In this document: in pieces, positions 49,334 to 60,677 of the stretch
Layout: every line of letters begins with the position of its first letter
Position numbering within the stretch: the stretch's first letter is position 1
NCBI GenBank assembly: GCA_030248065.1
Contig: JASAMV010001482.1
Coordinates: 62,001-126,000 of the forward strand
Direction of reading: 5' to 3'
Source: Rhynchonema sp. JSB1_4
Taxonomy: Eukaryota; Nematoda; Chromadorea; Monhysterida; Xyalidae
DNA: 64,000 bases
The notes under the pieces: generated by a model
What the model saw: the letters and a program-made list of their open reading frames with translations, nothing else
Database searches by the model: none
Told to the model about the DNA's origin: nothing
Made by a program: the position numbers and the translations under genes

Positions 49334-52300
49334 ATGATGGAACGAACACAAGTATTCCTGCTGTTGATAATGCTGGTACAAATTTGGTGTGATGCCAATC
49401 CATCATTGGTCAAAGACATCTACCAAAGCAGCACCAAGGACGATGCGCATCCGACGGAAGCCACCAGACATCAACAACATGAGACAAAAATCGATCCTGA
49501 TCAACCAGGTTCGTTCGTTTTCCAGGTTTTGCTCTTTTATGTATATTACAGAGTCGCCAGTGTACCAGGGCCCGATGGTTGTGGTTGCACTGTCTAGAAA
49601 TGTCAATCTAAAAGCATTTTACTGACAATTTCTTACAACATACAGCCGTATCAAGTTTGAAGACATGCACCACGATTACGTAGCAGCATTACTTTCGACC
49701 AGTGTATGAAAGTTGTTCCCCCACACCAGATGAACAACTTTCACGGTGAATGCAAGTGATCCAATTCTATCGCAAGTACACTCCAAATAAAATTTACGTT
49801 TACCAAGTTGTAGTAGTTCAACCGTATAGTTGTAGTCGTCATGCTTAGTTTCAAAGTAGATGCAGCCCAACGTGCGCTTTTTTCATACTATCATGATGAT
49901 CGTGGATCGATGCAGTACACAGTGAACAAACCTGTGAATGAATGGTATCACACAGGTTATGGCGTGAACATGCAACAAACAGCGCCGCCGGTGACCTCAA
50001 CCAACGATCCGTTGTACGACTTTGTCGGCCTGCGACGCAACTGCACCAACAACACGGAACTGTTGGAGATGATGCTCAATCGGACCGGCTACAACAAACA
50101 CCGAGTGCCAGGTTGGAGTTCATTACAAGAATATACATGGGGACTAGATTGGCGAAGAGTAATTAAAGTGAAATCTGAGAACGGACAGAGTTCATGAGTC
50201 GGCTCAGTGTCAGTCAGCATGCAGAACGGTTTTCTTCAAATTGTTTTTCCAGAAACCGAGGTCGGCTATGGCACGCAAGTCACGGTCGAATTCTGGATTC
50301 AAGAAATCACTTCGATCTCGGAGCAGACCAACGATTTTGAAATGGACATCTACATCAACGAATTGTGGCTGGATCCGGCGTTACGATACGATCATTTAAA
50401 TCCATGTAAACAGGTATGGAGAACACGCACGAATTGTGTTGCTTTAAGACAAGCACGATATTTTGAAAGCATGCAAGCCGTACCGTGCTGCTACATAAAT
50501 GTTGTTTCAACGTTTCTGCAGAACTTATCGCTTTCCCACCACGTTCTCAAATCGCTGTGGACGCCGAATTCGTGTTTCGTCAACAGCAAAGTGGCTTCAA
50601 TCCATGACTCTCCATTCACCAACATTTTCCTCATGATCTACCCAAATGGAACGGTTTGGGTCAACTATCGGTAAGCTTGAGTGACGCACATACATTGGAA
50701 TGTTAAATGTTTTTAATGAAACATCACCGCGATTCCAGCGTGCAAATCAAGGGGCCGTGCGACATGGATCTGACCAAGTTTCCAATGGATCGTCAGAAGT
50801 GCAGTCTCATCTACGAGTCGTTCAACTACAACAATCGCGAGGTGCAAATGAGATGGAATCCGGATCTGCCCGATCCCGTGTACGTGCTGAAAGAGATCAA
50901 GCTGCCGGATTTCAATCTGGTCCGAACGATAGCGATGAACAAATCTGAGGTGACGATAAATGTCATGATTGAGAACACGTATACATCGTAATCAGCTGTA
51001 TCTTGAGTCATTCAGATCTACCCAGCCGGCTATTGGGACGAGCTTCATCTTTCATTGATCTTCCAACGACGCTATACGTGGTACTTCATGCAGGCATATC
51101 TGCCGACGTATCTTACCATTTTCATCAGGTACATGGCATCTGGGTACTGCATCATGTGGTCCAGGGCACAAAATTAAAATTAAAGCTGCTTGTTAACAAC
51201 CCTTCGACCGCGCTTGATCTAGGGGGTAGAATATATAAACAAAGTCTGGACATCGTGTTACTCGACCCTAATCTGGCAAGCCGATTGGTTGCTTCCTGAT
51301 GTTTCACGGCCACGTTGAAGTTTGCCCAGGTGAAAAAACCGAAAAGATTTGAAACGCTGCTGTGACACGAATAGGAAGTTTCAAAGTTTGATACTTGAGC
51401 GACAGCAACCTCCAACATTGTGGCAAAAACTTCAATGCACAATAGCTATTGAAACGTCCGCATTGTTGAATAAAAAAATAAAAGATTTCAGAAACCTGGT
51501 CATTTTTGCTAGGATTTTGTACTCGTGTAATTTTAAGCATCTGTGGTGAATGAAGTAAGTTGTCAATTACTAATAAAAATCCTCTAATTATCAAGTCCCT
51601 TGTTTGTGCTTCCCAGTTTTCAAAACCCTACACAGCTCACACAATGTTTACCACAACATGCGCAAGGCAGCCATTCTCACAGCACACACACAACGACAAC
51701 ACACAGCCGGCACAGCGACAACACAGCAATGTTTCAAAGCTGGCAAGCGTGGTGTGTGTGTGCATTGGAAAGGCTGCCTGGCGCATGTTGTGGTAAACAT
51801 TGTGTGAGCTGTGTAGGGTTTTGAAATCTTGGAAACACAAACAATGGACTTGATAATTAGAGGATTTTCATTTGTAATTCACAACTTATTTCATTCACCA
51901 CAGATGCTTAAAATTACACGAGTACAAAATCCTAGCAAAAAATGACCAGGTTTCTGAAACCTTTTATTTTTTATTCAACAATGCGGACGTTTCAATAGCT
52001 ATTGTGCATTGCGGTTTTTGCCACAATGTTGGAGGTTGCTGTCACTCCAGTATCAAACTTTGAAACAGCCTATTCGTGTCACAGCAGCGTTTCAAATTTT
52101 TTCGTGTTTTTTCACCTGGGACAAACTTCAACGTGGCCGTGAAACATCAGGAAGCAACCAATCGGCTCGCCAGATTAGGGTCGAGTGGCACGATGTTCAA
52201 ACTTTGTTTATATTTACTACCCCAAGATCAAGCGCGGTCGAAGGGTTGTTAACCAGCACCTTTAAAATGTTTGCCATAATCGTGGTTTCAGCTGGATCTC

Positions 52301-53159
52301 GTTCGCGCTGGGGCACAAGGCCATTCCGGCGCGCACCATGTTGGGCGTGAACGCGCTGCTCGCGATGATCTTTCAGTTCGGCAACATCATGCGCAATCTG
52401 CCGCGCGTCAGCTACGTCAAGGCCATCGGTTTGGGTTGTCATCTTTTTTGAAATTGAAAAATTATTATTCTGGTTGTCTCCACAAAAATGATCACAGCAT
52501 CTGCTGATGTTTCAGACGTGTGGATGTTGGCGTGCATGTCGTTCATTTTCGGCTCGTTGATCGAGCTCGCTGTGATCGGCTTCATGGTTCGAGAGATCGT
52601 CAATCCGAAAACAGAGATGCAGATAGCCAGAGAGGCTGCGGCGGCGGCGACCGCGAAGGCGGCGGCCGAAGCCGCTGCCAAGGCCGGTCTGACGAAGGAC
52701 GACCAACAGCAACATGCCGGCAGTCGTGGACAGAGTGTGAAACATCACCACGCGCAGCACAACCACGACCATCCGCCGATCGCTGGCGGACAGTACGTGA
52801 AGACGACCACCGAGGGTCTGGTGGTTGACGGGGACAGTCCGTTGAACAACCGTGCCCTGATCCATCAAGGTGACAACGGCGCAAACAATGACATTTCGGA
52901 GCCGCTGCATCAGCCGGACACCAAGTACATGTTGGATCTGGCCAAATACGCCCGACAGGAATCGAACGCGCGACACGCGCGAGGCTGGTTCGATCGGAGA
53001 CGACGCAAGCAGGTGATCAAGTTCTTCACGCCGACGCCCACCAAAGTGGACAGAGTCGCCGGTGTGGCGTTTCCCACCATGTTTTCCTTGTTCAATGTCG
53101 TCTACTGGACCTATTATCTGAACAAACCTGATCAGGAAGGACTAGACGTAGGATTGTAA
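49334..53159 (+). CDS. Cys-loop ligand-gated anion channel, paralogue 2
   Basis: Eight exons, 49334-49508, ~49866-50111, 50253-50413, 50522-50670, 50739-50949, 51016-51128, 52292-52428 and 52516-53159, give about 611 residues. Exons 3 to 6 have the same lengths as in paralogue 1 (161, 149, 211, 113), proof of tandem duplication. Domains: signal peptide, ligand-binding domain with Cys-loop [16 protein letters not shown]1 ([11 protein letters not shown]), [17 protein letters not shown] at M2, M3 ([19 protein letters not shown]), a long His/Gln/Ala-rich cytoplasmic loop, and M4 ([10 protein letters not shown]). The loop block [13 protein letters not shown] is shared with paralogue 1, perhaps an anchoring or amphipathic helix. 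PAR predicts chloride selectivity. The M1-M2 intron carries a 1.08-kb TTAA foldback. The start of exon 2 is uncertain (49860 or 49866). N-glycosylation sites NCTNNT are visible. Confidence 0.92.
51180..52265. mobile_element. TTAA foldback family FB, copy 1 (1.08 kb)
   Basis: Element 51184-52261 has ~500-bp inverted arms around a short centre near 51740. Ends read AGCTGCTTGTTAACAACCC and, inverted, AGGTGCTGGTTAACAACCC. TTAA flanks both sides. It sits in the M1-M2 intron of channel paralogue 2. Related by its ends to the copy at 56367. Confidence 0.85.
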
Positions 53160-55021
53160 AGCTTTGGCCATGAGAATTTCCTCACCTTTAAAAAAACGAA
53201 GCATTGTCGAGATCGAGATAGCCATTTTTGGGTTCATTTATTGCCAGGTACTTGAGACTAAAACTTGGTTGCAATTCCGTTCTTGTTCATTGTTCATGTG
53301 GCAACCGCTTCGGGCGTCCTTTTGAAAACTGAGATTAAAAGAGCTCAGGTTTATCTATACACACAGCTCACAAGAAAAGGTTTAATCACACAGCAACAAC
53401 GAAATGCGCAATGTTTATTTACTGTATACGTAAGTTGGCTAAAGCCTCAGCTCATAATCATAGTGTTCTTCCTGTGCGCATGTATGTGCATTTTTCATCA
53501 TTGTAAATAATAATACGATTGAGTCTCAGACAGTGTAATTACTTCATTTGTTATTCTTTTCTTGACAGCAGCGCACGCAGGGCTTTGAACTACCTGTACA
53601 TGCGCATGTTGTTTATTTAGCATTTACTATTCCTTGCTCTGGTTCTGTTCAGAGCAAACCATATGAACAATGAGAAGGTTTTGTTTCTGCTTCATCAGTA
53701 CTTGTATTTTTCAATTTTTCTGATCATCAACTTTCATCGAATATCTGGTAAAATTACGATCTTGCCCATTTTGGTTACTACAAGTGGACTTTCTGTTGAA
53801 GCTCCCATGATTGATCAAGCTCAAAATTTACGATGTTTTCGCATTTTTCCCCAATGCTCTGATGGCTTTTTGCACTACTCAAAAAAATAAAGCAAAGTTT
53901 TTAAAGTCAGACTGTCGGACTGCATCTTTTTAATCTTAGATACAATGGTTCAATTTATTGAAGTACCATGCTGAATACTGTTTGTCAGATCCATAGATTG
54001 TTGAATAAATCCTTTGTACAGCAACCACATATTGTATATACCTGTGTACACTTTTATACATCATCAGATTTTAACCATGTTTTATATGTTCTTTTTGCAC
54101 GTTCGTACAGGTTTTTGTCTGACTGTCAGTGATATGTACTCTTTCAGCTGTATGGCTTCTTGACATGAGCCAGTGACTTCCAATAAAAGAAATCCAATGT
54201 GACCATGCAGCTTTCACACGATGAGTTCATTTTGCTAATAACAAGAACTTTCATGTTTGCAAAACCTAACCTGCATCCCTCGACGCATTTTCCGGACGCA
54301 ATGAGATATACAGGGTCGCCACCCTTTACAAGACCGAATGAATGCGCTGCAAGAAGCTAACTATATATTTGATTGACAAAGATCTTAGCTCTTGAGCGCG
54401 TGCTGCTGATCAAACACAGGCGTAGTTTTACGAAAAACAACCTTTCGAAGTACAAAAATCCCAACAGAGACCGCTCACATTCAGCCGGGCGCAAGCGCAC
54501 AGGCGACATATTATGGCCGTACTTATCGTGTAGTGAGGCGCATTTGATTAGCGCATGCTCGATTGGACATGCTTATTTCGGAATTCTAAAGTGAAAAATG
54601 ACCTGAACACCAGTGCACTGCCGATGGCATGGACATGACGGGGTAATCCCTTATCTCACGCCATTCATGCTCATCTTGTGACACGAGTTCTATTTTTTGC
54701 AGTCCTGCTGCTTTTTGCTTCATCGGGAACCTTGTCAGAACCCAGCCGGTGCTCAAGTTTTTTTACGTCGCTTTTGTGCTTATTATCGCTGCTTTATGCA
54801 TTATATCTGGCGTCATTTATACCATAGCTTGTGCCGTTTGTAACAGCGAAATGAGAAATAACGGACTTGTTGTGGCCGACATTCGGTCGTAGTCCTGTGA
54901 TCACTGCAAGTACATACATCTTGCTTGTGCCACAGGAATAATCTACAGTAAGTCAAACAAACTCTCTGCATGCTGCAGTTGGCAATAATAACCCAATCCT
55001 TTTTTATGCGACGGATCAAGA
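53160..55021. other. Intergenic, nothing recognised
   Basis: Between channel paralogues 2 and 3. Several short open frames, none with recognisable features. Confidence 0.45.
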
Positions 55022-58000
55022 ATGTTGACACCGATTATGATCCTGTTGTCCACGAACGTCCTCGCGTTCGGCTCAGCTTCATTGGGAGCCAATGATTTTG
55101 CGGTTAGTCTAAAACTACCGTACAAGAGTACAGTGCCTCTTATCATCATCAGTGTTCTGAACTAGATAAACGCATTTTACATGTTAAAAGTGACAAGACA
55201 CTTGAATTAGACACAGATCAACCGACACAACGAAATCGACGACAACGAGTTCCCGAAGAATCCAGCGAATGTCGTGCCGGGACGTCGGGAGGCGTTGGAC
55301 GCGAAATACAATCCGAAAAGAAACTGCACATCTGATAAAGAGGTGCGGATGCTGGGATGCAACAGGACACTTTGCGACGAGGAACTTGAGTGGGCACCGT
55401 AACAATAATAAAACCGGTGCTTGTTCACGCATAATTATCGCTTCCTCAACAATTTCAGCTGATCGAACGCATTCTGTCCAATTACAAGTCTTTCCGTCGA
55501 CCCAGTGAATTGGGCGTGGTTGTCTGGATTGAGGTCTGGGTGCAAGAAGTCAACAAACTCAGCGAACTGACCTCAGATTTTGAGGTCTGCCAGTTTAGTT
55601 TTGTTTAAGGTGATGCAAAGGCTGGTTGTGGTGACTTCACCATGTGCACTGCTTGTAATGGCTCTCTGCCCTCGCTATGCACAGATGTGACGAAACTCTC
55701 TGTTGATGAGTTTGCACGCAGTGATGTTACAGCCCAGCAATGAGATCTGCTGGGCTTTTTTGGACGCAAATTTGCCAGAGGCGTTCGCACTCACGAGCCC
55801 TGGCGCCTTGGACTGTTTGCGAAAGCAGGGCGAAAAAAACCAACATTATCACACTTCAGAAGTAATAAGGGAAGGTACATGTTTCTATAACTTCTCATAT
55901 TGTGAACTCTCGTATCTGCTGTTTACATACATAGAGCATTACTGTATGTATAGTCCAGCCACGTGCTCATGAGACGACTCTTTGTAAAGCTTGCTTGGCC
56001 AGATTCAAAAATGCGCCGGTTACACGTGTTTTCGCAAACAAAAGAAAGAGATTGGGCCGAGAGACATGATGACAAGTTCCAGCTGGCTGACCTCAACTCC
56101 TCAACTTGTTGCGTGCTGACGCGAACAGCAGCGTTGTTCAACACGCAAATGTTGTGGGAGTCAAAAGGGAATTTACGCACCGAGGTGGAGAGCGTGTTTT
56201 AAAAAAATACATGAGTTTCTCTTTCTTTCATTTCTGAAATACGTGGAACCGGAACATTATTGGATCCGTTCAAGTCAACTTCAAAATAAGTCGTCTCATG
56301 AGTTCGTGGTTGGACTGTACAACCACTGGACGATTGACAAACTTTGAGCAGCAGCCATTCGCTTAAAGCTGCTGGTCAACAACCCATCGACCTCGCTTAA
56401 TCTTGGGGGCAGTGCACATTAAGAAAGGTGGGATATCGTGTTACTCAACTCTGACTTGGAGAGTCGATTCGTTGCTTCCTGATGTTTCACGGTCAGGTTG
56501 AAGTTTGCCCCTCAGTGAAAAAATGCAAAAGTTATGCCGGCTTCCCGTGGAAAGCACAATACACGGCGACGTTTAAGAATTTCAGAATATCAAGCACAAA
56601 CATTTATTTCATCGGGATGATATACGGCTTTGCAGGAAACAGCTTGCATCCTAAATGAGAAGTCATTTAGTTCCAAAAACCTGGTGTTTTTTGGTCACCG
56701 TTTTCTTCGCCGATAATTTTAAGCATCTGCGATTGACCAGCAAATGAGTTGATCGGACACAAAAATCCTCTAATTATTGTGTACATAACCTGTGCTTTTG
56801 AGTTCTCTGCACCAGACACAGCTAATACAATAATTCGGACAACATGCGCAAGTCGGTCATTATCAGTGCGCGCGCTCAAAAACAACGTGCAGATTCGAGC
56901 ACTCAAAAATGTTTTGTCTTTTTTGGGGTCGCGCACGCCCATAATGACCGACTTGCGCATGTTGTCCGAATTATTGCGTTAGCTGCATTTGGTGCAAAGA
57001 ACTCAAAAGCACAGGTTATGTACACAATAATTAGAGGATTTTTGTGTCCGATCAACACATTTGCTGGTCAATCGCAGATGCTTAAAATTATCGGCGAAGA
57101 AAACGGTGACCAAAAAACACCAGGTTTTTGGAACTAAATGACTTCTCCTTCAGGATACAAGCTGTTTCCTGCAAAGCTGTATATCATACTGTTGAAACAA
57201 ACGTTGGTGCTTGATATTCTGAAATTATTAAACGTTGTCGCGAATTGTCCTTTCCACGGAAACCCTGCAAAATTTTTGCATTTTTTCACTGAGGGGCAAA
57301 CTTCAACCCGGCCGTGAAACATCAGGAAGCAACCAATCGACTCCCCAAGTCAGGGTCGAGTAACACGATATTCTACCTTTCTTAATGTGCCCCTGCCCCC
57401 AAGATTAAACGAAGTCGATGGGTTGTTGACCAGCACCTTTAACACACGCCCAAGTTATGTATCACAACAAAATGTGCAATAAAAACAATCACGCAAGCAG
57501 TGAATCTTTCAGATGGACATTTACGTGAACGAGCTGTGGGTGGACGTTGCGTTGAACTACGAACAAGAGAATCCGTGCAAACACAACCTGTCGCTCAACA
57601 ATGACATTCTTAAGCACATTTGGAAGCCCAACACCGTATTCATTGATAGTAAACACGCCGAAATACATCGATCACCGTTCGAAAACGTATTTCTCATGAT
57701 CTACCCCAATGGAACAGTTTGGGTCAATTACAGGTTTGTGAAGCTAACTATTCGCTGCCGGAAGTCCATGAAAATTTCACCGGTGCTGCAATACAATTTT
57801 CGGATTGATTCACTTCGCTAAGAATATACTTCCAGACTTCGAGTGCAAGGTCCGTGCAAAATGGACTTCAGCAATTTTCCCATGGACCAGCACGTTTGTG
57901 AGCTGACGCTCGAGAGTTTCAATTACAATTCGCAAGAGGCAGGTTTTTCAAGTGTTGAAAAGGAAAGTGCAATCGGTCAAAAGTAAGATGATGATTTTTC

Positions 58001-59503
58001 AGGTCGACATGCGCTGGCTGAACACCACACCGATATCGCTAATGAAAGAGAAAATCGAACTTCCCGACTTCACCATGACCAGTGCTGAAACTGGAATGGA
58101 GCAAATGGTAGGTACGGTAATAGTGTTCCTGTTTCGCACGTGTTTGTGATTCTAGAGCTGTCGCCGTTTATACGCTTTTCTCTGACAGCAATACCCCGCG
58201 GGCATTTGGAACGAGTTGCACATGAAGTTTGTGTTCAAACGACGGTACGGCTGGTACATCATGCAGGCCTACTTGCCGACATACCTTACAATTTTTATCA
58301 GGTTTGTAGAGTGGCTCAGTTTTCAAAAGTAGAAAACAATTTTGGCAAATACCAATGCAGAAACAGTTTACAGCTGGATTAGCTTCTGTCTCGGTCCCCG
58401 TATGATTCCGGCGCGAACCATGCTTGGCGTCAACTCGCTGCTCGCGTTGACGTTCCAGTTCGGCAATATCATGCGAAATCTGCCTCGTGTCAGTTACGTC
58501 AAGGCACTGGGTAAGATCTTTATTATTCTAGCTCGATGCAACGCCTTTGAAAATCTGTTCAATGACCTACACTTATTCAGATGTCTGGATGCTGTTCTGT
58601 CTGATCATGATCTTCGCATCGCTACTGGAGCTGGCCATCGTCGGCTACTGTGTAGTGGATCATCGTGAAACATCATCGAAGCGCCCGCCTGGAGCGCAGG
58701 AGCACAGCGCACAGCAGGACAATGAACGACAGACCCAGCCAACCGATCGGCGACTAAGACCGCCAGATTCCGACACGATTTTCTATCAGCAAAGGGCGGT
58801 AACACCGTTGAGCCTGGTGCAAAGCCCAGCTGCGTCGGGACGAGTGACGATGCGGTACTGTGCCGTGCATGGTTATAGACAGGTTGGGACCACGGAGACC
58901 CGATGACCGAACGTGCTAGATTGCAACGTTTTGAGGAGATCATTTGATAAAGCAGCCCATCTATGCAAGTTTCAACGCCAGTTAGGTCACGCATATGCAT
59001 ATGGAGCGTTTCAGACACAGCTCCCTCCGAGGGTTATGTTAGAAATGTGTCCGAATGGAACCATCGGGGGGGTATACTCGAGGCAAACGTTTGAAGCGGA
59101 CAAGCAGTTGCCTCAAAAATGCCGATTTTACACCTTTTTTCCGAATAGGTCCCCGGGGGCTTTATGTGGAAAACTCCGGAACAAACATGTGCATGCGATG
59201 GTTTGCGTTCCTCTGATGATTGTGTTGTCCAAATTTCAGGTTCCTGTCAATCAACGACAGAATGGCCCCGGAGTTGGCGACGAGCGCATTGAGGACAGTC
59301 CGTACGTGTTGCTGCGCAGTTATCACGACATGAAACGTCGGTCGCAATGGAGGAACCAGTTGAAAATATGGCTGTCCAAATGCACCGTTCAAGATATTGA
59401 CAAGGTGTCGGGCTATGCATTCCCGGCATCATTCATGTTGTTCAATATCTGCTACTGGACCTACTATTTGTCGCGGGAAGCAGCAGCTGCCGCGAATCCA
59501 TAG
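55022..59503 (+). CDS. Cys-loop ligand-gated anion channel, paralogue 3
   Basis: Ten exons, 55022-55102, 55211-55342, 55459-55584, 57513-57733, 57836-57938, 58003-58107, 58189-58301, 58374-58510, 58581-58882 and 59240-59503, give about 527 residues. It is the most diverged of the three: intron positions differ in the ligand-binding half, but the 113- and 137-nt exons around M1-M2 match paralogue 2. Signal peptide [15 protein letters not shown]; Cys-loop [16 protein letters not shown]1 [29 protein letters not shown]3 [20 protein letters not shown]4 [13 protein letters not shown] again predicts an anion channel. The 1.9-kb intron 3 holds a mariner-like MITE and an FB foldback. Intron 5 seems to use a GC donor (GAG|GCAGGT), needed for frame. 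A poly(A) signal AATAAA lies at 59605-59610. The final intron (58883-59239) could hide another exon. Confidence 0.9.
55951..56317. mobile_element. Mariner-like MITE, copy 2
   Basis: Element 55953-56315 matches the one at 30953 along its whole length, with the same inverted ends (GTCCAGCCACGTGCTCATGA). TA lies on the left; the right flank has decayed to TG. It lies in intron 3 of channel paralogue 3. Confidence 0.85.
56363..57442. mobile_element. TTAA foldback family FB, copy 2 (1.07 kb)
   Basis: Element 56367-57438 has ~500-bp inverted arms meeting near 56900. Ends read AGCTGCTGGTCAACAACCC and, inverted, AGGTGCTGGTCAACAACCC. TTAA flanks both sides. It shares the outer ~170 bp, including a GATGTTTCACGG block, with copy 1; the arm interiors differ. 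It lies in intron 3 of channel paralogue 3. Confidence 0.85.
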
Positions 59504-60677
59504 TGAACTATCATGCCGTGACTTTGTTAAAACCACATTAATCCTGACGGCACATTTTATCCATATGTCTGTTTGTTTGTCAACTGATAACTGAAAGTCG
59601 ATTGAATAAAATCAATATGAGAAAAACACAGTAAGAAGAAGACTCAAAATCACGACTTCTAGATACACATCATATTAGCAGTCTTATTGCTATTTGTGTA
59701 ACATTTTCGGCTGAAAAAATACTTATTACGATAAGTGTTTTTCACTGGTTGTGGGATAGGCGGGAGCTGATAAGAAGCAGTTGTTGCAGTTATCACAGCG
59801 CACAATTAATCATAAAAATGGAGTCTCAATAGGAAGCCATGCACGCACACATATGTAGGACACGGCGCACTGATTTTTAACTACGGTAATTCGGAGCAGA
59901 CGCAGCCACGGGCGTCAGCCGCAAGTTTTCAGAACGTAGCTCCAGATCTACATATAAAGGCAAGCTACGCCAACACGAGCCCGATTTCGGACGTGGAGTG
60001 CTTACAAAACGAATAGAAAGAGAAAATCATCATGCACCCCGTTGTATTCTACAACGTGTAACATTTCCCAAACCAGCGGCCACGTATGAATGTTTCACTA
60101 TTCTGTACCTCCGAAATCGGGCTCGTGTTGGCGCGTGATACTATGTGTTAATTGCGACGTTGAATCAGATTCCCTATGGTTTTGAAACACGTAAACTTTG
60201 TCATGTCAAGGAACTTTAAAAAGTATGCAGCAGAAAATCCCATTGGGGGCTTAGAAAGCGAATGTTACGGTAGAGCTATGACATGCAAAAACAAGATACA
60301 CGACAAGCATCAGCTGGTTGGTAGTCAGGTACACGCAAATGTAATCTTATCAGCAATAACACAACTTTTTACCGGCTAAGCACCTAACTGACGAAATCAG
60401 TGCAGCGCCCAATTTTCGGCTTATAGCACATAAAATCGACCGTTTGTTTGCATTGCAACACAAACTCCCGGGCACCGCCTTTAAAAAAGTTGAGCATAAG
60501 TTGCAGTTTTTAAGTGCGGGCATCAAACATGAGTTGAGTCCGTCTCTACGTGCTGTGATTAGGATGTTGATCTGACTTTGTTGATCGTTGGATACACATG
60601 GCCAGCGCTGAAATCACAGTTATACGAAGTACCACAAAGCGCACATTTCACTTTTAGGCAGAGAATCGGTCAACGAC
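59504..60677. other. Intergenic with one MITE
   Basis: After the poly(A) signal of channel paralogue 3 (59605) I find only the family M MITE at 59959. No gene recognised. Confidence 0.45.
59959..60143. mobile_element. MITE family M, copy 3, decayed right end
   Basis: The left end GGCAAGCTACGCCAACACGA and the inner right block AAATCGGGCTCGTGTTGG match the copies at 7026 and 11711. The outermost right bases have diverged. Confidence 0.75.

Noticed and set aside
51559..51840. Overlapping open frames in the centre of the FB foldback
   Set aside because: Mirror-image frames caused by the inverted repeat; CA-rich and without features.
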